A stretch of DNA of 64,000 nt, from NCBI GenBank assembly GCA_017405305.1, contig JAFRAT010000009.1, forward strand, positions 124,001-188,000, written 5' to 3'. This DNA is from Aeriscardovia sp. (GTDB lineage: Bacteria; Actinomycetota; Actinomycetes; Actinomycetales; Bifidobacteriaceae). Under the pieces are notes generated by a model. The model saw only the letters and a list, made by a program, of their open reading frames with translations, had not been told where the DNA came from and made no database searches. This document shows positions 55,572-64,000 of this stretch, piece by piece (positions within the stretch are counted from its first letter, which is position 1; every line of letters begins with the position of its first letter). The translations under genes and the position numbers were made by a program.

Positions 55572-56642
55572 TCACCGTCGACCGCGCCTGGCGATCAGTT
55601 CGACGGCCTGTTCCAACGCGAAGACCGTGTCCCCGGCGGCGCCTTTGGCCTGCTCGTCGGCGCGCGCCACCGCTTCGAAGCACACTGCGAACCCGTCGGA
55701 CGAGAACCCCCGCGCCTGCATCCGGACCTTCGACGCCAGCCAGTCGGGCATCTCCAGCTCCGATGCCGACAGCGCGCCACTGTCGACGGCGGACACCCGG
55801 GCGATCGACCGCAGCTTCGAAGCCAGCGCGCCGATGATGCCGGCCGGTGCCACGCCTGACGCGATCGCCCGACGCAGCATTACGACGGAGTGGGAGACAT
55901 CGCCGCTCAGCGCAGCGTCGGCGACCTGGAAACCCGTGGCCTGAGCCGTCGTACCCGTGTACTGCCGCACCGTCGCTACCGAAACCGGGTCCTCCGCGAA
56001 GTCAGCGCACAGTTGATCGCACATCGCCGCCAAATCAGATGTGCGCGCGCCGTATGCCTCGGCCAGCTCCCGGGCGGCCATCGGCTCGACGGACCGGCCC
56101 TGGGCGCGGAACTCGGAGATCACAAAGGAGATACGGTCGCTTATGTTCTTCAGCGGCGCGATTCTGTTGACGACGGCGCCATGGCTCTTCAGCGTCGTCA
56201 GAGTGCGAGAGCCTTTGGCTCCAGCGGCCCGCGACGCGATGATGACGGTGTCCAACGCGGAACCGGATCCCTTCCCGTCGAGGAACGACGCCAGGACCGA
56301 CACGACGCCGTCGGACGCGTTCTCCAGGTTCGACATCACGATGACGGCGCCTTCCGCCAGCAGCGACGGCCCGATAGCGCTGTCGAGGTCCAGGACGCTC
56401 GCCGTGCCGGCGTCCATCTCGATGACCTCGGCCTTCGGCAGCAGCCGCTGATACGCCTGGGAGAAACGCCGCAGTGTCTGATGGTTCACGTATTCGTCGC
56501 CGCCGTCGACAATCGTCAGGGCCGCCATGTCCTCCGCGGACGCGGGAACGGATGGAAGGGATGGCTTCGCAGCACGTCTCGACGATGACCTCGATGTTGC
56601 TTTCAACGAGGCCGCGCCGCGGCGGTTCTGATAGCTGCCCAT
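55572..56642 (-). CDS. holA: DNA polymerase III subunit delta
   Basis: A 356-residue clamp-loader subunit. A Ser/Arg/Ala-rich N-terminus leads to LTIVDGGDEYVNHQTLRRFS (the usual opening strand), AEVIEMDAGTASVLDLDSAI, SLLAEGAVIVMSNLENASDG, GSRTLTTLKSHGAVVNRIAP, LAEAYGARTSDLAAMCDQLC and the collar region VMLRRAIASGVAPAGIIGAL. This matches the diverged actinobacterial HolA pattern (AAA-like fold without Walker motifs). ATG 56642 is used; the same frame stays open to 56882 with other ATG codons (56789, 56753), so the true start could be upstream. First gene of the holA-tsaE-tsaB-rimI-tsaD run. Confidence 0.88.
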   Translation of the reverse strand: MGSYQNRRGAASLKATSRSSSRRAAKPSLPSVPASAEDMAALTIVDGGDEYVNHQTLRRFSQAYQRLLPKAEVIEMDAGTASVLDLDSAIGPSLLAEGAVIVMSNLENASDGVVSVLASFLDGKGSGSALDTVIIASRAAGAKGSRTLTTLKSHGAVVNRIAPLKNISDRISFVISEFRAQGRSVEPMAARELAEAYGARTSDLAAMCDQLCADFAEDPVSVATVRQYTGTTAQATGFQVADAALSGDVSHSVVMLRRAIASGVAPAGIIGALASKLRSIARVSAVDSGALSASELEMPDWLASKVRMQARGFSSDGFAVCFEAVARADEQAKGAAGDTVFALEQAVELIARRGRR

Positions 56643-57021
56643 GGTCTCACTGTCCTCATTTCTCTGGACAAAAGCGCGCGAAGACTGCCGTTTGGCGACC
56701 GCGTGGGACAGGGCCAAGACAGCCGGGAGCGCCGCCGCGGCGCCGGCAGACATCGAGCAAATCTGCTCTACCCCAGCATCCAACGTCATACTGGCAGCCT
56801 CATCTTCGCCTTCGCAGCGATAGGCGGGGATGAAATTGACACCCCGGCCGGCGCCATCGTCTCTCCGCGCGGTCGCTGTCATAGCCCCGCACTATGGATG
56901 GGCCGGGCGCCGTTTCTCCCTCTTTCCTCTCCCCCGAAAACAAAATCCGATGTGAGGAACCAATCGGTTTCAGTATCTGGATTCCAGGCATGGACCGCGC
57001 TTTACCGCGGATCGATCGCCG
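56643..57021 (-). other. Region between aminotransferase and holA
   Basis: About 380 bases. Part of it is an in-frame N-terminal extension of holA (open to 56882) whose residues (EQICSMSAGAAAALPAVLAL) are hydrophobic and not typical of HolA, so I leave it unassigned. The stretch 56900-57021 shows no gene, and no clear promoter was found. Confidence 0.4.
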
Positions 57022-57999
57022 TTACTCCTGCGGATAGACGTCGTTCGCCCATTCCTTCTTCTGTTGGTCCTGTTCGTAGTGCAGCGCGTGGTTGGAGTCT
57101 TCGACGAACTTCGTGTTGACGTGGAACGCCACGCCGTCGAGCTCGCTGACTGGGATGATCCAGCCGCCGCGCGTCTGGTATACCTCGTCGGCCTCCTTCA
57201 GCCTGGCGATCGAGAGCTTCTCGTACCGGGTCGTCATGCCCTGGCGGCGGCCATAGGCGAACAACTCGCGCTGGGTGGTGCCGAAAAGCGTGCCGATGAC
57301 CGGGTCCGGGGTGACCAGCTCGTTGCCGTAACGGGCCACGATGGACGCGTGCGGTGATTCGAGAACGTAGCCGTCGGTGGTGACGAACAGCGCATCGTCG
57401 ACGCCACGGCGATGAGCCTCGCGCTCGCCCGCCATGTTCACCACGTAGCTGAGGGTCTTGTTGCCCAGCATCAGCCACGGGGCCTTGGCGGCGATTTCGG
57501 AGTCGCGGCCGGCGGAGAGACTGACCATGCGCACCGGGATCGTCTCATGACGGTCGCCTTCGCCGTCGAGGTACATCCATACGGACGGCATGCCCGGGTG
57601 GTGCCGACGGCCGACGCCGGTTCCCGGATCGGCACCGCGGGAGACAAGGATGCGCAGCATCGGATCGTCGTGGCCGCCGTCGTAGTGGCGGATCAGCTCC
57701 CAGCAGGCGTCACGGAAGGCGTCGATGTCCGGCTTGGGCATGTCCAGGCCGGCGGAGCTGGCCGCCAGACGCTGCAGATGCAGGTCGAGGGAGACGGGAA
57801 TCTTGCCGTCGATGATGCTGATGGCTTCGAAGAAGCCGTCACCGCGCATGACGGCGCGGTCGAAGACGCGGGACTGGTAGGAGTCAGGATCGACGAAAAT
57901 GAGATGGTTGACGGCCAGGTACGCTTCCTCGCTCGCTGGGAAACCGTCGTACGGGAACAGCTCGGAAACCTCGCCGCGAGCCAATTGAATTGCAGGCAT
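57022..57999 (-). CDS. Class IV PLP aminotransferase (branched-chain/aminodeoxychorismate lyase type)
   Basis: A 325-residue PLP enzyme of fold type IV. Visible: VFDRAVMRGDGFFEAISIID (start of the fold), LDLHLQRLAASSAGLDM, a region PMLRILVSRGADPGTGVG, the Schiff-base lysine in LMLGNKTLSYVVNMAGEREA, GVDDALFVTTDGYVLESPHA (phosphate-side Glu) and VIGTLFGTTQRELFAYGRRQ. Branched-chain aminotransferases and 4-amino-4-deoxychorismate lyases share these; the motif set and length do not settle which. AGAGGAAG precedes the ATG at 57999. It follows the leuS terminator on the same strand and runs toward holA. Confidence 0.83.
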   Translation of the reverse strand: MPAIQLARGEVSELFPYDGFPASEEAYLAVNHLIFVDPDSYQSRVFDRAVMRGDGFFEAISIIDGKIPVSLDLHLQRLAASSAGLDMPKPDIDAFRDACWELIRHYDGGHDDPMLRILVSRGADPGTGVGRRHHPGMPSVWMYLDGEGDRHETIPVRMVSLSAGRDSEIAAKAPWLMLGNKTLSYVVNMAGEREAHRRGVDDALFVTTDGYVLESPHASIVARYGNELVTPDPVIGTLFGTTQRELFAYGRRQGMTTRYEKLSIARLKEADEVYQTRGGWIIPVSELDGVAFHVNTKFVEDSNHALHYEQDQQKKEWANDVYPQE

Positions 58000-58049
58000 T
58001 CTTCCTCTTTTCATCAGGAAACAACTCGAACCATGCCGTTGCGGGGCCA

Positions 58050-58091
58050 GGAAAAGAAAACAGGCAGCGGCTCACAACGCCACTGCCTGTT
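58050..58091 (-). terminator. Rho-independent terminator of leuS
   Basis: Minus-strand reading: stem AACAGGCAGTGGC / GCCGCTGCCTGTT (13 pairs, one G-T) with a seven-base loop, followed by TTCTTTTCC. It begins about 20 bases after the leuS stop and ends about 50 bases before the aminotransferase start. Confidence 0.88.
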
Positions 58092-58111
58092 ACCTTACTC
58101 AGTCTCGGCCG

Positions 58112-61066
<2,955 letters not shown>

Positions 61067-61182
61067 TGCATTCCTCATTTCCTGCGAGCGCCGCGGCGCT
61101 GCGAAACGCGCGGCGCCCTATGTTCTTTTCCTTCTCTGTTGTACGCCCGGCTCTGCCGCGGGCGGACGTGTTCGCGCCTTGC

Positions 61183-62070
61183 TCAGGAGTCGGTGCCGTT
61201 CCATTGGACGGTCTCGTCCGAGTCCTGGGCGTCGAGCTGCGAGGGCTTGTTCCACTGGTCGTTGAGCGTGTAGCCGGTGCCGGCCATGGCGGATTCAAAG
61301 TCGGACTGCCATACGCCGCTTCTGATCATCTGGCCCAAGGTCTTGTTGATCTGGGAGACCAGGTGGGGACTGTTCTTCTTGACGGCGATGCCGAAGTCGT
61401 CGCGGGTGAAGGGTTTGCCGACGATCTTCAGATAGCCGTCGCCTTTGGCTTTCTTCAGGCCCGCCAGTACGATGCCGTCGGCCGTGACGGCGTCGACCGA
61501 TCCCGATAGCAGTGCCGTGACGCATTGCGTGTAGGTCGGCAGCTGGACGAGCGTGACTTTGCTGCCGAACGTCGAAGCGATGATCTGCGCTGGCAGCGAG
61601 CCGGATGCCGTGCAGACGGATTTGCCGGGCAGGGAGGCGACGCTGCTGATGCTGCTGTTGCTCTTGGTCACCATCAGCTGCTGGCCGCCGATGAGGTAGG
61701 GGCCGGCGAAATCGACGTTCTGCTGGTTTTCTGGCGTGATGGCGTCCGTGCCGACGATCATGTCCACGCTGCCGTTGTCGAGCATCTGCGCACGCTGGTC
61801 GATTGGCACGTTCTTCCAGATGATTTCCTTGGGCGCGTATCCCAGACCGTGGGCCACGTACTGCGCGACGTCGACGTCGAAACCGGACCACTGATCCCCT
61901 TGCTGCACACTGAGGCCTGGGACGTTGCTTTCCACGCCGACGGTGATCGTCGGACCGGTGGATTCCGCGGCGTTGACCGCGCTGATGTTCCCGCATGCGG
62001 CGCTCATGAGAAGGACGCTTGTCGTCGCGATGGCGGCGAGCGCCGTGATTTTCTTCTGGAAACGACCCAT
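61183..62070 (-). CDS. Family 3 solute-binding lipoprotein (polar amino acid type)
   Basis: A 295-residue exported lipoprotein: positively charged start (MGRFQKKI), hydrophobic stretch and lipobox LMSAAC, so it should be lipid-anchored after cleavage before Cys26. The type II periplasmic-binding fold shows ITVGVESNVPGLSVQQGDQW, SGFDVDVAQYVAHGLGYAP, VDMIVGTDAITPENQQNVDF, GPYLIGGQQLMVTKSNSSIS and DAVTADGIVLAGLKKAKGDG. Such proteins (GluB-like) bind glutamate, glutamine or similar. No permease or ATPase gene lies next to it, so partners are encoded elsewhere. AGGAGGTG precedes the ATG. Confidence 0.88.
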   Translation of the reverse strand: MGRFQKKITALAAIATTSVLLMSAACGNISAVNAAESTGPTITVGVESNVPGLSVQQGDQWSGFDVDVAQYVAHGLGYAPKEIIWKNVPIDQRAQMLDNGSVDMIVGTDAITPENQQNVDFAGPYLIGGQQLMVTKSNSSISSVASLPGKSVCTASGSLPAQIIASTFGSKVTLVQLPTYTQCVTALLSGSVDAVTADGIVLAGLKKAKGDGYLKIVGKPFTRDDFGIAVKKNSPHLVSQINKTLGQMIRSGVWQSDFESAMAGTGYTLNDQWNKPSQLDAQDSDETVQWNGTDS

Positions 62071-62152
62071 CGCACCTCCTGGCCTTGGCCCGTGCCGGGC
62101 GTCGGCCGGAAACAGGCCGTCGCCCGCGGGCGGAAAACGGTATGGAAATATG

Positions 62153-62181
62153 AAAAAAGGCTTCGAGAAATTCTCGAAGCC
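62153..62181 (-). terminator. Rho-independent terminator of tRNA-Ala
   Basis: Stem GGCTTCGAGAA (62159-62169) with TTCTCGAAGCC (62171-62181), 11 pairs around one base (in practice a smaller stem with a short loop). On the minus strand it is followed by six T (62153-62158). Eight bases beyond the tRNA 3' end. Confidence 0.92.
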
Positions 62182-62188
62182 CTGTCCG

Positions 62189-62261
62189 TGGAGCTAGGGG
62201 GATTCGAACCCCCGACCCCCTCCATGCCATGGAGATGCGCTACCAGCTGCGCCATAGCCCC
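62189..62261 (-). tRNA. tRNA-Ala (GGC anticodon)
   Basis: Seventy-three bases: acceptor GGGGCTA with TAGCTCC (one G-T at the third pair, the G3-U70 identity element of tRNA-Ala), anticodon stem TCTCC/GGAGG with loop ATGGCAT (anticodon GGC), T arm CGGGGG-TTCGAAT-CCCCC-type. Followed by a strong terminator. Confidence 0.95.
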
Positions 62262-62363
62262 GGGTAAAAGCTCTATGAGTGTAGCATGGGCTTCCCTGAG
62301 GGGGCAACCATCGGCGTGTCGGCTGGCTCCGCGCGACGGCTATGCCCCCGCAAAACCGTTCCG

Positions 62364-63731
62364 TTACTGGGCTGAGCCGGGCGAACCGCTCGTCTGCACG
62401 TTTCCCGTTGTCGAGCTGGTGCCGGCCTCCGACGCATTCTTCTTCCGGTTTGAATCGGAGGAGCTGGAATCCGAGGACCCTGTCGAGGAGCCGGACTCCT
62501 GCGAACCCGTTGTCGAGTCGTCGTTCTGCTTCTGCGAGGGGGATCCGGTCGCCGGCGCGGATGAGGGGGATCCGGTCGTGTCTGTCTTGTTCGCCGGCTG
62601 CTGCGAAGCTGAACCGGTTGAACCGGTGGCTGCGGAGGATCCGGTCGTGTCTGTCTGGTTCGTTGTCGAGCTGGTGCCGGCCTCCGACGCATTCTTCTTC
62701 CGGTTTGAATCGGAGGAGCTGGAATCCGAGGACCCTGCCGAGGAGCCGGACTCCTGCGAACCCGTTGTCGAGTCGTCGTTCTGCTTCTGCGAGGGGGATC
62801 CGGTCGCCGGCGCGGAACCGTCGGACGGACCGCCGCCGACCTGTTTCTTCACGGTTTTCGCGGTGGAGACGGCGTCGCGGACGATGGTGTCCGTGCCCTG
62901 GCCGTGGGTGGCCAGCATGATGACGCCGCTGACGACGCCTAGCGCGAGCAGCGCGGAGACGATGGCGACGAGCACGACCTTACGGCCCGTTGGCATCCCG
63001 GCTTTCCGGCTTCGCTTCCCCACGTGCGAACCGCGCAACGCGCTGCCTCGGACGGCCTGGGACCGGGCGGACCGGGATCCGGCCGACGCGGCGGGCATGG
63101 CGGAAGCCCGGCCGTCGGCGGCGCGGCGGACGCCGCCCTGGCCGTTCCGCCCGCTGTCCGGCATGCCCGAGCCTGGAACCACGTTGCTGAAAATGTCCGT
63201 TGCCGGACGGACTGTGCCGGACATTCGGCCGTCAGACGTCTGCGTGCCGGGTATGGCGGTCGAGGAGCCGGACGCCGAACGGCCGACGCGGCGGGCCATG
63301 CCGGCGGACCTGGCCGAACGGCCTTGGCCGAAGGGCCCGTCGTCGGAGCCACGGTCGTCATAACCGGGTTCGGCAGCATCCGAATCGTTATCGCTGAACT
63401 TGTTTTTCACGTGCTTCGATGATTCGTCGAGCACGTTGCGGTACAGCTGCGACGTGACGGTGGAGATGATCGACGCGAGCGCTGCGCCGATGATGGATCC
63501 AGCGAGGCCGATCTTCGCCGACAGCAGGAACACGGTGATGGCCGATAGCCCTGACGCGATGATCTGCGCCCAGGAAATGTCCTTGAAGAACTTTTTCAGT
63601 CCCCGCTGTTCCCGCTGATCATTGTCCTGCTGTCCCTGCTGCGCTGGGCCTCTCCGCGGCTGGTACTGCGGCGATCCGGACGACGAGCGTCCGACGCCAC
63701 CGGCCGCGCTGCGACTCTGACGGCTGTTCAC
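62364..63731 (-). CDS. Serine/threonine-rich membrane protein with duplicated C-terminal segment
   Basis: A 455-residue protein of unknown function. A polar Gln/Arg-rich N-terminus (1-45) precedes hydrophobic stretches at about 52-93 (IIASGLSAITVFLLSAKIGL, SIIGAALASIISTVTSQL). A long basic, disordered region with many Ser, Gly and Arg (110-250) leads to one clear helix at 251-273 (KVVLVAIVSALLALGVVSGV) and an outside tail dominated by Ser, Thr, Gly, Asp. A ~52-residue unit beginning APATGSPSQKQNDDSTTGSQ occurs twice (about 307-358 and 392-443), from a 156-bp DNA duplication. It begins with GTG and GGAAGGG is upstream. The tail resembles wall-spanning stalks; no sortase motif is seen. Confidence 0.78.
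   Translation of the reverse strand: MNSRQSRSAAGGVGRSSSGSPQYQPRRGPAQQGQQDNDQREQRGLKKFFKDISWAQIIASGLSAITVFLLSAKIGLAGSIIGAALASIISTVTSQLYRNVLDESSKHVKNKFSDNDSDAAEPGYDDRGSDDGPFGQGRSARSAGMARRVGRSASGSSTAIPGTQTSDGRMSGTVRPATDIFSNVVPGSGMPDSGRNGQGGVRRAADGRASAMPAASAGSRSARSQAVRGSALRGSHVGKRSRKAGMPTGRKVVLVAIVSALLALGVVSGVIMLATHGQGTDTIVRDAVSTAKTVKKQVGGGPSDGSAPATGSPSQKQNDDSTTGSQESGSSAGSSDSSSSDSNRKKNASEAGTSSTTNQTDTTGSSAATGSTGSASQQPANKTDTTGSPSSAPATGSPSQKQNDDSTTGSQESGSSTGSSDSSSSDSNRKKNASEAGTSSTTGNVQTSGSPGSAQ
62406..62561. repeat. 156-bp direct repeat, copy 1
   Basis: Nearly identical to 62661-62816 (I see one difference, T versus C in CCTGTCGAGG/CCTGCCGAGG). The copies are offset by 255 bases, i.e. exactly 85 codons, inside the serine-rich protein gene. 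A shorter repeat (GGATCCGGTCGTGTCTGTC, at about 62569 and 62639) lies between them. Confidence 0.92.
62661..62816. repeat. 156-bp direct repeat, copy 2
   Basis: Second copy of the unit at 62406-62561, encoding the same ~52 residues of the outer tail. Loss or gain of one unit would keep the reading frame. Confidence 0.92.
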
Positions 63732-63765
63732 GATACCCTTCCGTTACGCTTGGCGACGGTCTTGC

Positions 63766-64000
63766 TCAGGCCTCTTCCTTGTTGTCTTTCCTGGTGTTTT
63801 CGTCCTTGTTCCAGTCCAGCTCGCGGGCGATGGCCGGACCTTCGTTATAGTCCTGCAGGCTCCAGGTCATGCGCCCGGAGCGGTGCGGCGTGGGGACCAT
63901 GACGGCCCAGAAGGCGTTGTCCATCGGCAGCAGCCCCTGGAATGTGTCGACGGGATCGGTCCCGCGATGGCCCAGCAGGTAGTTGATCATCTGGGAGATG
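63766..64000 (-). CDS. C-terminal part of an unrecognised protein (cut by window edge)
   Basis: The frame is open to the right edge, so only the last ~78 residues are visible. They include MINYLLGHRGTDPVDTFQGL, AFWAVMVPTPHRSGRMTWSL and a charged end DWNKDENTRKDNKEEA. I do not recognise the family. Stop lies 34 bases before the GTG of the serine-rich protein gene on the same strand, so the two are probably co-transcribed. Confidence 0.55.
   Translation of the reverse strand, partial: ISQMINYLLGHRGTDPVDTFQGLLPMDNAFWAVMVPTPHRSGRMTWSLQDYNEGPAIARELDWNKDENTRKDNKEEA

Noticed and set aside
62406..62816. CRISPR-like or satellite array
   Set aside because: Only two long, coding, in-frame copies; no short regularly spaced repeats or cas genes.
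61525..63363. 612-residue plus-strand open frame with Glu/Ser repeats
   Set aside because: Antisense to the solute-binding protein, tRNA-Ala and the serine-rich gene; the repeats are only the complement of that gene's duplication.

Overview
The window reads as chromosome of a GC-rich actinobacterium, most likely of the family Bifidobacteriaceae. The evidence is a WhiB protein with four conserved cysteines, an ANTAR regulator (PdtaR-like) with a PdtaS-like kinase, CarD, paired LytR-CpsA-Psr proteins, a DUF501 protein between FtsB and Ppx, and a pyruvate kinase whose motif variants (INRSHG, MTSNETAVG) match my recollection of bifidobacterial enzymes. The genus is an inference.

Layout. Positions 1-9700 form an accessory polysaccharide island, visibly more AT-rich than the rest over much of its length: a cut-off membrane protein at the left edge, about 1.3 kb of gene remnants, then a capsular glycosyltransferase, a Wzy-like polymerase, a Gtf3-like glycosyltransferase, two GT-A glycosyltransferases, a Wzx flippase and a low-molecular-weight protein tyrosine phosphatase. 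No priming transferase, chain-length regulator or tyrosine kinase is visible. Positions 10066-23509 hold an actinobacterial core block on the minus strand: a Nif3-like protein, polA, pdtaR, an unusual short tRNA with a CAA anticodon, a decayed NUDIX gene (plus strand), pyk, terC, uvrB, rpsA and folD. The order resembles the Mycobacterium polA-rpsA-uvrB neighbourhood, but coaE is not between rpsA and uvrB.

Positions 23644-36784 hold a two-gene metal ABC transporter, carD, a two-component pair with a terminator between its genes, a zincin-like protein, two LCP ligases, whiB, a B3/B4-domain protein, pdtaS and a hemolysin III protein. Positions 36918-48161 hold greA with an FKBP isomerase, a tail-anchored coiled-coil protein, tRNA-Leu(UAA), and the tightly packed minus-strand run ychF-pth-mfd-eno-ftsB-DUF501-ppx. 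Positions 48601-58000 hold a serine aminopeptidase, a methyltransferase-like protein, nhaA, tRNA-Arg(ACG) and the overlapping run holA-tsaE-tsaB-rimI-tsaD (tRNA t6A synthesis), preceded by a class IV aminotransferase. The right end has leuS, an orphan solute-binding lipoprotein, tRNA-Ala(GGC), a serine-rich membrane protein with an internal duplication, and one more gene cut by the edge.

The genes mostly serve information processing (replication, repair, translation, tRNA modification) with an envelope theme: the polysaccharide island makes a surface glycan, and the two LCP proteins are candidates to attach such polymers to the wall. No rRNA, CRISPR array, insertion sequence or prophage was seen. 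The features I find least ordinary are the short-variable-loop tRNA with a leucine anticodon, the mosaic composition of the flippase gene, the terminators placed inside apparent operons (uvrB leader, response regulator/kinase), the 48-bp perfect palindrome behind tsaD, and the 156-bp in-frame duplication in the serine-rich protein.
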